From CALHVX01 sp051027215 (lineage in GTDB: Bacteria; Pseudomonadota; Gammaproteobacteria; Pseudomonadales; Azotimanducaceae), in assembly GCA_051027215.1 (NCBI GenBank), contig JBPCXR010000060.1, positions 1-64,000 of the forward strand: a stretch of 64,000 bases of DNA. Reading direction: 5' to 3'. Below the pieces are notes generated by a model that saw nothing but the letters and a program-made list of their open reading frames with translations, searched no databases and was not told where the DNA came from. The position numbers and the translations under genes were made by a program. Of the stretch, positions 8,634 through 17,508 are shown piece by piece. Positions within the stretch are counted from its first letter, which is position 1; each line of letters starts with the position of its first letter.

Positions 8634-9728
8634 ATGAGTGATCGAGCACAAGCGCTGCAACAGACCGGTTGCCAGGGCGTGTTCTACATTACTGGAGGCG
8701 GCTCCAAGCTGATCTCCGAGTTGCTCACCACGCCTGGAGCCAGTAAGACCGTATTGGAAATGCACGTACCGTACGCGGCTCCCGCACTCGCACAACTTAT
8801 AGGGCAAACGCCTGAACAAGCTTGCTCTGAGCCAACAGCGCGAGCGCTGGCAATGTGCGGGTTCCAACGCGCGCTGCAGTTAGGCGGTACTCAGCCGTTT
8901 GGGCTCGGTTGCACCGCTGGCCTGGCCACCGATCGTGCAAAACGCGGGCGCCACCGCGCTCACGTTGCCGTGCAGACCTTGTCGCGCTCTCTGGATCTGC
9001 GATTCGATTTTCGAGCGACGCGCAAGCAGGAAGAAGCCGCATTGTTAGAGGGCCTGTGGGAAGCGTTGTCTCGAGCGTTGAATCAGCCATTCGCGAACCG
9101 CGCTCCGGATGTCACCACCTATACCAGCACCCAGGCACCAAAGTCCTGGCAGGCGTTATTGTTGGGTACAAGCCAAGCGGTTCAAGTAACGCAGCTGCGC
9201 CGTGCGCAAACGCCCAAACTATTGCTGCCAGGTTCTTTCAACCCTCTGCACGCCGGTCACGCCGCCATGCTCGACCACGCTGAGCAGGTGCTGAGCACGC
9301 CAGGGGCGTATGAACTCGCCATCGCCAATGTGGATAAGCCCATTGCCGACTACAGCACGGTACGCCAACGACTCAAAGCGTTTCGGAGTCGCAAAGTCAC
9401 AGCGCCCCTTTGGCTAACAACGCTGCCAACTTTCGTGGAGAAAGCCCACGCCTTTCCACGCACAACGTTTGCCGTGGGTGCAGACACTGTTATTCGCGTT
9501 GCCGAACCGAAATATTACGGTTCCATTCACGGCCGCAACGAAGCGCTGAAGACCTTTGCGTCGTTGGAATCGAGTTTCTTAGTCTTTGGACGCAGCCAAC
9601 ATGGCCGCTTCATCGGATTGGACGATCTGAAATTGCCAAAGGCACTGAGGGCACTGTGTCGCGGGGTCAGTGAGCGAGATTTCCGCCAGGACGTCTCTTC
9701 TACTGCGCTGCGCAACAACCGCGCTTAA
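8634..9728 (+). CDS. CinA-like/nucleotidyltransferase fusion protein
   Basis: This 364-residue protein appears to join two domains. Residues 1-160 resemble the CinA C-terminal (PncC, NMN amidohydrolase) fold: TGGGSKLISELLTTPGAS near 20-37 and GLGCTAGLATD near 90-100. The usual ESCTGG serine region reads YITGGG, so amidase activity is doubtful. Residues 195-360 resemble NMN/pantetheine adenylyltransferases, with GSFNPLHAGH at 200-209 as the nucleotide-binding HxGH-type motif. Similar fusions are, to my recollection, annotated in plants as nucleotidylyl transferase proteins. A role in NAD or nucleotide salvage or repair is inferred. It closes the forward cluster from 2482. Confidence 0.72.
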   Translation: MSDRAQALQQTGCQGVFYITGGGSKLISELLTTPGASKTVLEMHVPYAAPALAQLIGQTPEQACSEPTARALAMCGFQRALQLGGTQPFGLGCTAGLATDRAKRGRHRAHVAVQTLSRSLDLRFDFRATRKQEEAALLEGLWEALSRALNQPFANRAPDVTTYTSTQAPKSWQALLLGTSQAVQVTQLRRAQTPKLLLPGSFNPLHAGHAAMLDHAEQVLSTPGAYELAIANVDKPIADYSTVRQRLKAFRSRKVTAPLWLTTLPTFVEKAHAFPRTTFAVGADTVIRVAEPKYYGSIHGRNEALKTFASLESSFLVFGRSQHGRFIGLDDLKLPKALRALCRGVSERDFRQDVSSTALRNNRA

Positions 9729-9736
9729 CGCGGTTG
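9716..9736 (+). terminator. hairpin spanning stop codon
   Basis: CAACCGCG and CGCGGTTG (8-bp arms) flank loop CTTAA, which contains most of the TAA stop of the fusion gene. It is placed as an end of transcript, but there is no T-run, so it may act differently. Confidence 0.4.
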
Positions 9737-9792
9737 TGCAGCGAGGCTTGAGCAAGCAGCTGCAGAGGGTGCAACTGCAACCGGCAATTTCG

Positions 9793-10236
9793 CTAGCGCC
9801 GAGCATTGGACCCGCTGCTGATCATCACACTCACGCCTAACATCAACGCAAATACTAAAACCGGCAATACCAGCATCACAAACCCAAGGCCGAGGTTAGC
9901 GCTGTCGACCCACTCAGCTGTTTGATGTCGGTACCCTTCCCACGCCACCCAACCCCAAGCAGCAAGCATTGCCAGCAAGCCTGCTGCAGTGACTGATCCA
10001 TAGGTGCGCGCCATGCGCTGGTTGAAGCTGCCCACAATCGCCCAAACAACGAAAGGCATACAGGCCCACGCAACGTTGAACAGCATGATTGCCGGCTCTT
10101 CAAAAAAACGCTCAGGCTGGCGGCTACCCAACCAAATTAGCGCGTTAGCCAATATTGGCAGGAGCGCAGCGAACGCAATCGGGTACAAAATGCCACGGAG
10201 TCCTGGACCATTGGCGTTTTCGCTGTAGGCATTCAT
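9793..10236 (-). CDS. small four-helix membrane protein, unknown
   Basis: This 147-residue integral membrane protein has four predicted hydrophobic segments, at roughly residues 15-36, 50-67, 80-98 and 113-137. Short polar links separate them and the tail is basic. I do not recognise a family or catalytic motif. The ATG lies 3 bp past the stop of the Fpg/Nei gene, so it is probably the last gene of the MATE-Fpg-membrane protein operon on the minus strand. Function unknown. Confidence 0.65.
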   Translation of the reverse strand: MNAYSENANGPGLRGILYPIAFAALLPILANALIWLGSRQPERFFEEPAIMLFNVAWACMPFVVWAIVGSFNQRMARTYGSVTAAGLLAMLAAWGWVAWEGYRHQTAEWVDSANLGLGFVMLVLPVLVFALMLGVSVMISSGSNARR

Positions 10237-10239
10237 CAG

Positions 10240-11136
10240 CTACCACTCCAGATCTTCAATGCGCTTCGGCCAGTTGTCTTTTAGCAGCCGGGACAAAGAG
10301 CGGTCGGCCAACAGGCGCCCCTCAGTCTGGCACCGAGCACAATAGTTGGCTTCGTTTTCTGCGTACTGAATGCGCTGTACTGGTGCAGCACATACCGGAC
10401 AGGGTTTCCGGTACTTGCCGTGTACCGCCATCTCTGCATGAAACGCCGTTACCTTCGCCGGAAAGCTCTCGCCCGCCTGTTCCCTGAGTCTATCAATCCA
10501 TTCACTCAGCACCCCTCGGGTCGCCAGATACAATGATTCAACGTCGTCATCCTTCAGCGTTCGTGCCCGCTTAAACGGCGATAAACGCGCTCGGTGCAGA
10601 ATTTCATCGGAGTAGGCATTGCCAATCCCTGCAAACACCCGCTGATCCGTTAACGCTCGCTTGAGCGTATGATTGCTATCTCTCAGGCGTTCGGCAAATT
10701 CGGCTTGAGATATTTCGAAGATCTCCAACCCACCTGGATTTAGCTCGTTCAAAGCCTCGCGTTGCGACAGCAGCCGTAATGACGCCCGCTTTTTCTTGCT
10801 GGCCTCAGTAAAAAGCACGGTTCCCGATTCAAAATCCAATGCCAGCAGGCCGATTCGCTTCGGCACGGCTACGGGTTTACTGCCACGATCACGCCACTGC
10901 AGTCGGCCGCTGATCATCAGGTGCATCACCATGAAGTGGTCGCCCTCGAATTCGAACACCAGTTGTTTGGCTATACGCCAAACAGCCAATAATTTTCGAT
11001 CCACGAATGCCGCCGTTGTCGGAGTCACCGTTCTGAGTACAAAGGGGCTGCTGATGCGAATATCCAATAGTTGCTGGCCCGCTAAGCGCTGGGTCAGATG
11101 TTCGATATACAAATTGAGATCCGGTACTTCCGGCAT
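10240..11136 (-). CDS. Fpg/Nei family DNA glycosylase/AP lyase
   Basis: This 298-residue base-excision repair enzyme removes oxidised bases and nicks the abasic site. The mature N-terminus would be Pro2-Glu3 of MPEVPD, the catalytic pair of the family, which fixes the start at ATG 11136; an upstream TTG would bury the proline. The C-terminal zinc finger is intact (C-P-V-C, then C-A-R-C 16 residues later), with the helix-two-turn-helix before it (GIGNAYSDEIL). It sits 13 bp after the MATE gene and 3 bp before a membrane protein gene. Fpg versus Nei specificity is not resolved. Confidence 0.93.
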   Translation of the reverse strand: MPEVPDLNLYIEHLTQRLAGQQLLDIRISSPFVLRTVTPTTAAFVDRKLLAVWRIAKQLVFEFEGDHFMVMHLMISGRLQWRDRGSKPVAVPKRIGLLALDFESGTVLFTEASKKKRASLRLLSQREALNELNPGGLEIFEISQAEFAERLRDSNHTLKRALTDQRVFAGIGNAYSDEILHRARLSPFKRARTLKDDDVESLYLATRGVLSEWIDRLREQAGESFPAKVTAFHAEMAVHGKYRKPCPVCAAPVQRIQYAENEANYCARCQTEGRLLADRSLSRLLKDNWPKRIEDLEW

Positions 11137-11149
11137 GGCGTAGCTTGGG

Positions 11150-12541
11150 TTAGTCGGCAATCAGCTGTTTGTTCGAGTAAACCGTTTTCCAGCGGCCGCT
11201 GCGAAAACGCCAGATCAGCATGGTGCCTTTGAGCAGGTAGTCCGCGACCAGTGAAGCGTATACCCACCAGACCGGTAAGCCAAAGAAAGTGCACAGTGCG
11301 GCTATACCGCAGCGCATACCGATCAAGCCTAGGAAGGTGGCCACCAGCGGAAAGCGGGTATCGCCAGCTCCGCGTAGCGACCCACCGATGGTGAATTCCA
11401 CAGCCAACAGCGGCATCATCGCGCCGAGTATGTAGATGAACTGGATCGTGTATTGCACCGTTAGCGGCGCATCGCCTATGAAGAACAACGCCAATTCTTC
11501 GGCAAAGAAAATTACCAACAAGCCCAACAAGCCCATCGAGACTACGGCCATGCCCGTAGCACGCCAGCCACTGCGCATCGCCCCATCGGGATCGCTGGCA
11601 CCCAGGTATTGACCGACCAAGGTGGCACCGGCAATCGAGAAGCCAAACCCAACGGTCATGCAGACCATCAACATGTTGGTGCCGATGTTGTAGGCGGCGA
11701 AGGCTTCAGTGCCGTAGAAGTTGCCGATCAGCATTAGAAAGATGAAAAATCCCAGCTGAAAGACGATTTGTTCCACGCCCGCGGGATAGCCAATGTCCAG
11801 CAAGCGCTTGAGCCGCTCACGGCGCCACCAGCCGCTGTTTACATGTTTCACCCGAAATCGCTGGGTCAGCCACAGGAACAGCAACACCAAGCCACCGACG
11901 CTAAAGGCAATGCCAGCAGCAATGGCTACCCCGGACACCCCCATCTGAGGAAAACCGTAGTTTCCGAAGACCAGCAGATACAGCAGCGGAACATTCAGGA
12001 CATTCACCCCGATGCTGATCCACAGGGGCGACCAGGCATCTCCAGAGGCACGCAACGCGGCACCTAGAATGAAGTTAACGGCAAAAGCCAGATTGAAGAA
12101 GGACAGCCAACGGATGTTCTCGGCCGCAAGCTCCAGGGTTAGCGGGTCCAAACCAAATACCGAGGCGACAGGATGGGCAAACAGGGCGCCGACGACCGTC
12201 ATGATCAAAGAGAACACGCCTGCTAGCACCAACGATGCCATGGTCACCCGGCTCGCCTCCTGGTAATCGCCGGCACCCCAGGCACGAGCGACTAAGGCCG
12301 TGGTACCGGCACTTATGGCCATGAGAATGGCCTGCATGGCAAAGAAGACCCGTTGACCCGCGCCGATGGCCGCCAACGATTGAGCACCGAGCTCGCCAAC
12401 GAATTTGGTCTGCACCATGCCCACGACGGTATAGCTGAGGTTGCCTAGAATCGATGGAAACGCCAGCTGCCAAACGCTCAGCTGTGGCGCAGAGCTCTGC
12501 TCTGCTGCGTCTACCGCCGGGTCTGTATCGCTGGATGCCAA
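11150..12541 (-). CDS. MATE family efflux transporter
   Basis: This 463-residue inner-membrane protein has about twelve hydrophobic helices in two similar halves, the layout of MATE exporters that extrude cationic drugs or metabolites against Na+ or H+. Family-like segments include QLAFPSILGNLSYTVVGMVQ at the N-terminus, GAALRASGDAW near 165 and GGSLRGAGDTRFPL near 385. The best start is a TTG, because no ATG precedes the first helix. It heads a minus-strand operon with the DNA glycosylase. Substrate unknown. Confidence 0.9.
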   Translation of the reverse strand: MASSDTDPAVDAAEQSSAPQLSVWQLAFPSILGNLSYTVVGMVQTKFVGELGAQSLAAIGAGQRVFFAMQAILMAISAGTTALVARAWGAGDYQEASRVTMASLVLAGVFSLIMTVVGALFAHPVASVFGLDPLTLELAAENIRWLSFFNLAFAVNFILGAALRASGDAWSPLWISIGVNVLNVPLLYLLVFGNYGFPQMGVSGVAIAAGIAFSVGGLVLLFLWLTQRFRVKHVNSGWWRRERLKRLLDIGYPAGVEQIVFQLGFFIFLMLIGNFYGTEAFAAYNIGTNMLMVCMTVGFGFSIAGATLVGQYLGASDPDGAMRSGWRATGMAVVSMGLLGLLVIFFAEELALFFIGDAPLTVQYTIQFIYILGAMMPLLAVEFTIGGSLRGAGDTRFPLVATFLGLIGMRCGIAALCTFFGLPVWWVYASLVADYLLKGTMLIWRFRSGRWKTVYSNKQLIAD

Positions 12542-12653
12542 AATGCTGCGCCTGTTTGTGGAGGAGTATCCGGGGCGGCTAGACTGCTTTTTCGAACAGC
12601 CAAACCAAAACCAGAAACCGTTCCCCTAAATCAATACAAAGGAAGTAAAGCGT

Positions 12654-13448
12654 ATGAGTGACGAGCTAAGAGTCACCATCAACGACTGGATCGCAGAAGT
12701 GGTAATCACTCGGCCACCACACAACTTCTTCGACCACGATCTGATTCGCCAGATTGCCGATGCCTTCGACGCTCTGGATGAGGACGCCAACTGCCGGGCC
12801 ATCATCCTGGCCTCACAGGGCAAGTCGTTCTGTGCCGGTGCGAATTTTGGCAGCGGCACAGGTTCCGATCAGGGAAGCGCCGATTTTACAGAGGAAGGGT
12901 TCAGGAACACCACCGGAATTCTGTATAAAGAAGGGGCCCGCTTGTTTGCCAATCGCAAGCCGATCATCGGCGCCATTCAAGGTGCCGCCATCGGCGGTGG
13001 CTTGGGGCTGTCATTGGTCCCGGACTTTCGGGTAGTCACGCCCAATGCCCGCTTCGCCGCTAACTTCGTCAAACTGGGTCTACATCAAGGTTTCGGCATC
13101 TCGCTTACCCTACCGCGACTGATCGGCCAACAGGCGGCAACTCGCATGCTGTTAACCGGCCGGCGGGTGAGCGGCACCGAAGCGCTAACTTTAGGTCTGG
13201 CTGATCGCTTAGTGGAAGCAGACGAGCTCATGGACGCCGCTCGGGCTATGGCGGCAGAAATCACCGAAAATGCCCCGCTGGCGGTGGCGTCCGTCCGTGC
13301 CACTCTGCGCCAGGGCTTGGCCGAGGCGGTGGCCCAGGTCACCGACCATGAACTGAGAGAACAGCAGCGGCTGCGTGCTACCGCCGACTCCGCCGAGGGC
13401 ATTCGCGCTGTGGCAGAGCGACGTCCTGGCAACTTCATCGGCTCTTAG
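12654..13448 (+). CDS. crotonase-fold protein lacking hydratase glutamates
   Basis: This 264-residue protein has the enoyl-CoA hydratase/isomerase fold. CoA/oxyanion-hole segments are seen in GKSFCAGANF (56-65) and GAAIGGGLGLS (110-120). By alignment to rat mitochondrial hydratase, the positions of catalytic Glu144 and Glu164 fall on Gly118 and Phe138, so classical hydration is unlikely. Isomerase, thioesterase, lyase or another crotonase chemistry is possible. The ATG follows AAAGGAAG. It begins a forward set with the LLM oxidoreductase and SDR. The fold assignment is firm, the reaction open. Confidence 0.85.
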   Translation: MSDELRVTINDWIAEVVITRPPHNFFDHDLIRQIADAFDALDEDANCRAIILASQGKSFCAGANFGSGTGSDQGSADFTEEGFRNTTGILYKEGARLFANRKPIIGAIQGAAIGGGLGLSLVPDFRVVTPNARFAANFVKLGLHQGFGISLTLPRLIGQQAATRMLLTGRRVSGTEALTLGLADRLVEADELMDAARAMAAEITENAPLAVASVRATLRQGLAEAVAQVTDHELREQQRLRATADSAEGIRAVAERRPGNFIGS

Positions 13449-13501
13449 ATCAGCGCGCGGCTAGGGCAAACCCTTCGACAACAATAGCAACTGAGAAACT
13501 T

Positions 13502-14371
13502 ATGAATTTAGGCAAGTTAGGCGTTTGGTACTTTTTTGATGGGTTACCGGCCGCGGCGGCCGCCGCTGCGGCGCAGCGAATCGAAAAACTCGGTTACTCT
13601 GCTCTATGGATTCCAGAAACCGTCGGTCGTAATCCACTGGTGCATGCCAGCTGGCTGCTGGCGAATACCGACTCGCTGATCTTGGCCACGGGAATCGCAA
13701 ACATTTATCATCGCGAACCCGGCGTCACCATGGCCGCGCAAAAGACCCTGGCTGAACAGTCTGGCAATCGCTTTTTGCTGGGACTCGGCGTGTCGCACAA
13801 GCCGTTGGTCGAGGGTGTACGCGGTTTGGAGTACGGCCCGCCGGTCAAAACCATGCGCAGCTACCTGGAAGGCATGCGGGCATCACCTTATCAGGGCGTG
13901 CCGCCGACTGAGGAACCGCCAACGGTCATCGCTGCCTTGGGGCCAAAAATGCTTGAGCTGGCAGCCAGTCAATGCAGCGGAGCCCACCCCTATTTCACCT
14001 CTCCTGAGCATACGGCCACAGCCCGCAAAATTCTGGGCGATGGGCCCATGCTCTGTGTTGAGCAGAAAGTCATATTAGAGACTAATCCGCAAAAAGCCCG
14101 TGAGCTAGCGCGCCCTGTGGCTTCGATTTATACCGGCTTGCCCAACTACTACAACAACTGGCTACGCATGGGGCTAGAAGAGGCAGACTTCAAGGATGGC
14201 GGCAGCGACAAGTTCATCGACACCACGTTCGCCTGGGGCAGCGCAGCTGCCATCAAAGACCGGATACAACAGCATTTCGATGCCGGCGCAAGCCATGTAT
14301 GTATTCAGCCAGTTAACCCGAACGGCCAGTTCGGGGATTTACATTGGGATGCACTAGAAGCGCTGATTTAA
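13502..14371 (+). CDS. LLM-class oxidoreductase, TIGR03620-like
   Basis: This 289-residue luciferase-like (beta/alpha)8-barrel protein resembles the TIGR03620 group, usually annotated as F420-dependent. Typical segments are LGYSALWIPETVGRNP, LILATGIANIYHR and GNRFLLGLGVSHKPLV. An unusual Ala run (residues 17-24) lies in the first helix. It is 53 bp after the crotonase and 12 bp before the SDR. A flavin reductase is encoded nearby on the other strand, so FMN instead of F420 is an option. Substrate unknown. Confidence 0.87.
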   Translation: MNLGKLGVWYFFDGLPAAAAAAAAQRIEKLGYSALWIPETVGRNPLVHASWLLANTDSLILATGIANIYHREPGVTMAAQKTLAEQSGNRFLLGLGVSHKPLVEGVRGLEYGPPVKTMRSYLEGMRASPYQGVPPTEEPPTVIAALGPKMLELAASQCSGAHPYFTSPEHTATARKILGDGPMLCVEQKVILETNPQKARELARPVASIYTGLPNYYNNWLRMGLEEADFKDGGSDKFIDTTFAWGSAAAIKDRIQQHFDAGASHVCIQPVNPNGQFGDLHWDALEALI

Positions 14372-14383
14372 AGGGAGGAACAG

Positions 14384-15064
14384 ATGAGCGAGTTGCAAGA
14401 TCAGGTTGTGATCGTTACCGGCGCGGCAGGCGCGCTCGGCGCTGCAGTTGTCGACCATTTCGCCAACCAAGGCGCTAAGCTAGCCCAGCTCGACGTGGTG
14501 CCGATCGACAACGCTCACTATAGCGACACATGTGATCTCACCAGCTACGAAGACTGTCGAGAAGCCGTAACCAAGATCCTCGGCCAGTTCGGCAGCGTCG
14601 CGGTTTTAGCCAACATTGCCGGCGGCTTCACCATGGGCGATGCCGTACACGAAACCAGTGCCGACACCTGGAATTTCATGATGGGATTGAATGCGCAATC
14701 GGTCTTGAATATGGCTCGCGCGGTCGTGCCCGCCATGATCAATCAGGGGCACGGCAAGATAGTCAATATCGGCGCCCGAGCCGGCCTTCGAGGCGCACCC
14801 AACATGGCCGCCTATAGCGCATCGAAAAGCGTCGTCATACGCCTAACCGAGTCTTTGGCGGATGAGGTAAAAGCCCAAGGAATCAATGTGAACTGCGTCC
14901 TACCGAGCATCATCGACACCGAGCGCAATCGCACAGACATGCCAGACGCAGACTTTTCATCTTGGGTGCAGCCTGCACAACTAGCAGCGGTTATCGGGTT
15001 TTTGGCTTCCAGCGCCGCTGACCCAATCCATGGCGCTGCACTACCGGTAGAAGGCTTAAGCTAG
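14384..15064 (+). CDS. SDR family oxidoreductase
   Basis: This 226-residue classical short-chain dehydrogenase is slightly short for the family. The nucleotide-binding motif is TGAAGALGAAV near residue 12, NIAG-type strand end is at ANIAGG, and the catalytic pair is YSASKS with the upstream Ser/Gly of VNIGARAG. Gly replaces the usual catalytic Ser in that stretch, which is a little odd. The ATG is preceded by a strong AAAGGGAGGA. It is the last of the crotonase-LLM-SDR set, and its end overlaps the convergent flavin reductase gene by 9 bp. Substrate unknown. Confidence 0.88.
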   Translation: MSELQDQVVIVTGAAGALGAAVVDHFANQGAKLAQLDVVPIDNAHYSDTCDLTSYEDCREAVTKILGQFGSVAVLANIAGGFTMGDAVHETSADTWNFMMGLNAQSVLNMARAVVPAMINQGHGKIVNIGARAGLRGAPNMAAYSASKSVVIRLTESLADEVKAQGINVNCVLPSIIDTERNRTDMPDADFSSWVQPAQLAAVIGFLASSAADPIHGAALPVEGLS

Positions 15065-15544
15065 CTGCTCGAACAAACCATAGCCCCCGCGAAAGAACAG
15101 TAGCGGCCCAGCGTCTGGTGAGACGATGGCGAAGTCTTGCACCTGGCCGATGGCAATCGTGTGATCGCCTGCGTCGTGTTCTGCTACGAGTTCGCAATCC
15201 ACGTAGGCTAAGACGTCTGCCAGTATCGGCGAGCCCGTAACTCCGGCCCGCCACTGCAAGTCGGCGAATTTGTCACCGCCGGAAACGGCGAAGAGATCGC
15301 ACAGAGGTTTTTGTGAAGCGGTCAGAACGTTGATGCAGAAACTGCCGGAATCTCGCAGTTTCGGCCAGCTGGTGCTGCCCTTGCCGGGGCACAGGGCAAC
15401 CAATGGGGGCTCCAAAGACAACGAGACAAACGACTGCGCGGCAAACCCGGCTGGCGCACCTTCATGACAGCCGCTGGCGACGACGATGCCGGTGGAGAAA
15501 TGACCCATCGCTGTTCTGAAGGCACGCCCATCAAATTCCGACAT
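15056..15544 (-). CDS. flavin reductase family protein
   Basis: This 162-residue protein belongs to the HpaC/DIM6 split-barrel flavin reductases, which use NAD(P)H to supply reduced FMN or FAD to a partner monooxygenase. Typical segments are FSTGIVVASG, the AAQSFVSLSLEPPLVALC block, GSFCINVL and the late GDHTIAIGQV. It is convergent with the SDR gene and divergent from the acyl-CoA dehydrogenase. Its likely partner could be the neighbouring LLM protein or the dehydrogenase-like protein at 15661. That link is inferred from position only. Confidence 0.88.
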   Translation of the reverse strand: MSEFDGRAFRTAMGHFSTGIVVASGCHEGAPAGFAAQSFVSLSLEPPLVALCPGKGSTSWPKLRDSGSFCINVLTASQKPLCDLFAVSGGDKFADLQWRAGVTGSPILADVLAYVDCELVAEHDAGDHTIAIGQVQDFAIVSPDAGPLLFFRGGYGLFEQLA

Positions 15545-15660
15545 AGTCTCTAACTACCTAGATCCCAACATTTGCCAGTCATTATAACGACAGATGAACC
15601 TGAACCCCCGTCCCATTAGAATGCCAAGTAGAATGGGGTAATCGATTACGGAGTAGCAGT

Positions 15661-16854
15661 ATGAGCGACCTAAACACCTTCCGTGCAGAGACTCGGGAAT
15701 GGCTCGAAGCCAATTGCCCTCCGAGCATGCGCACGGCGACCCCGGAAGACGAAATCATCTGGGGTGGTCGCACCCAGGTCTACAAGAACCCGGAGTCGGA
15801 GGTCTGGCTGGAGCGCATGGCGCAGAAGGGTTGGACCTGCCCGACCTGGCCTAAAGCCTATGGCGGTGCTGAACTCTCCGCCGACCAGAACAGAGTATTT
15901 CTCGCAGAGATGAATCGCATCAATGCCCGCTTACCGGTGCAAAGCTTCGGCATCTGGATGCTCGGGCCGGCACTCCTCGAGTTCGCGACCCATGAGCAGA
16001 AGCTCGAATATCTACCGCCCATATGCCGTGGGGAGATTCGCTGGTGTCAAGGCTACTCCGAACCCAACTACGGCAGCGATCTAGCCGGCCTGCAGACCAA
16101 AGCGGAAGACAAAGGCGACCACTTCCTCGTCAACGGCTCGAAAATCTGGACCTCCTACGCAGACGAGGCAGATTGGATTTTTTGCCTGGTGCGTACCGAG
16201 CCCGATGCGCCCAAACACGAAGGCATTAGCTTTCTCTTGTTCGATATGGCCTCCGACGGGATAACCACGGCACCCATTGAGCTGATCAGCGGCTCATCGC
16301 CCTTCTGCCAGACGTTTTTCGACAATGTCAAAGTGCCGAAGCCCCAGCTCGTAGGCGATCGCGGCAAGGGCTGGGCTATTGCCGAGCGTCTACTACAGCA
16401 CGAGCGGCAAGCGATTTCGGGTCTTGGCGGCAACACTGCCCTGGGAAGCAGCGGGCGCAAGCTAGAAGATGTCGCTCGTCACTACGTCGGTGAGCAAGAC
16501 GGCAAGATCGCCGACCCCGGCAGCCGCGCCGCGGTCATTGCCCATCGGCAGAACGACAAAGCCTTCCAGCTGACCATGGCGCGGGCCGCGGAAGAAGCGA
16601 AGGCCGGACAGAGCAATGGCAATTTGGCATCCATGTTCAAGCTCTACGGTACCGAGCAGAACAAAGCTAAGTACGAGCTCATGCTGGCGCTCATGGGCAC
16701 CCAGGCGCTCGGCTGGCAAGGCAGCGCCTTCGATGACAAAGAGTTGGCAACGCCTAGGCAATGGCTACGGTCAAAGGCCAACTCAATCGAAGGCGGTACC
16801 AGTGAAGTGCAGCTGAACGTCATCGCCAAGCGGGTGCTAGGACTGCCGGACTAG
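15661..16854 (+). CDS. acyl-CoA dehydrogenase family protein
   Basis: This 397-residue flavoprotein has the acyl-CoA dehydrogenase fold: N-terminal helices, the central CQGYSEPNYGSDLA flavin segment, and a C-terminal SIEGGTSEVQLNVIAKRVLGL. That last form is typical of actinobacterial and proteobacterial FadE paralogues used for branched, aromatic or steroid side-chain acyl-CoAs. The Glu in IEGGT is the candidate catalytic base. The ATG follows GGAG at good spacing. It is divergent from the flavin reductase and 37 bp upstream of LemA, which looks like a separate unit. Substrate unknown. Confidence 0.9.
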   Translation: MSDLNTFRAETREWLEANCPPSMRTATPEDEIIWGGRTQVYKNPESEVWLERMAQKGWTCPTWPKAYGGAELSADQNRVFLAEMNRINARLPVQSFGIWMLGPALLEFATHEQKLEYLPPICRGEIRWCQGYSEPNYGSDLAGLQTKAEDKGDHFLVNGSKIWTSYADEADWIFCLVRTEPDAPKHEGISFLLFDMASDGITTAPIELISGSSPFCQTFFDNVKVPKPQLVGDRGKGWAIAERLLQHERQAISGLGGNTALGSSGRKLEDVARHYVGEQDGKIADPGSRAAVIAHRQNDKAFQLTMARAAEEAKAGQSNGNLASMFKLYGTEQNKAKYELMLALMGTQALGWQGSAFDDKELATPRQWLRSKANSIEGGTSEVQLNVIAKRVLGLPD

Positions 16855-16891
16855 ATCAACCGACTATCCACTGACTAAAGGAAACACGGAC

Positions 16892-17482
16892 ATGGAATTC
16901 ATCATCTTTCTCGTGATCATCGCGGCCATCGCTTTCTGGATCGTCGCGATCTACAACAAGCTGGTGACGCTGAAAAATCGCTACGAAAATGCCTTTGCTC
17001 AAATCGAGGTGCAGCTCAAACGGCGCTATGACCTAATCCCAAATCTCATTGAAACCGCAAAAGGTTACCTTTCCCACGAGCGCGACACCCTAGAAGCGGT
17101 AGTCAACGCCCGCAACCAAGCTGTAGCCGGTCTGGAAGCTGCTGCAGCCGATCCGTCGAACCCCGATGCGTTGAAGTCGTTGGAATCCGCCGAAGCTTCG
17201 CTGCGCAGCGCGCTGGGGCGCCTTAATATCGTGGTCGAGGACTATCCGGATTTGAAAGCCAACGAAAATATGATGCAGCTGTCTGAAGAGCTGACGAGTA
17301 CAGAAAACCGCGTCGCCTTCGCTCGACAGTCGTACAACGATCAGGTGATGGAATACAACACCTATCGCCAAACCTTTCCACCGAATATCTTTGCCAACAT
17401 GTTTGGTCACACAATCGATGCCACGCTGCTCGAGTTCGAAGATAGCGCTGATATTCAGGCAGCGCCCAAAGTGGCGTTCTAG
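16892..17482 (+). CDS. lemA: LemA family membrane protein
   Basis: This 196-residue protein has one N-terminal membrane helix (residues 2-22) followed by a long helical domain with the family block RRYDLIPNLIETAKGY. That is the usual LemA layout, with a short extracytoplasmic N-terminus. Function is poorly known; LemA genes often sit beside M48 HtpX-like proteases, as here (26 bp gap). The ATG is preceded by AAAGGAAACACG. A joint role in envelope protein quality control is inferred from that pairing. Confidence 0.93.
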   Translation: MEFIIFLVIIAAIAFWIVAIYNKLVTLKNRYENAFAQIEVQLKRRYDLIPNLIETAKGYLSHERDTLEAVVNARNQAVAGLEAAAADPSNPDALKSLESAEASLRSALGRLNIVVEDYPDLKANENMMQLSEELTSTENRVAFARQSYNDQVMEYNTYRQTFPPNIFANMFGHTIDATLLEFEDSADIQAAPKVAF

Positions 17483-17508
17483 CCTGGGGCGGAGTGACCT
17501 AGAGCAGA

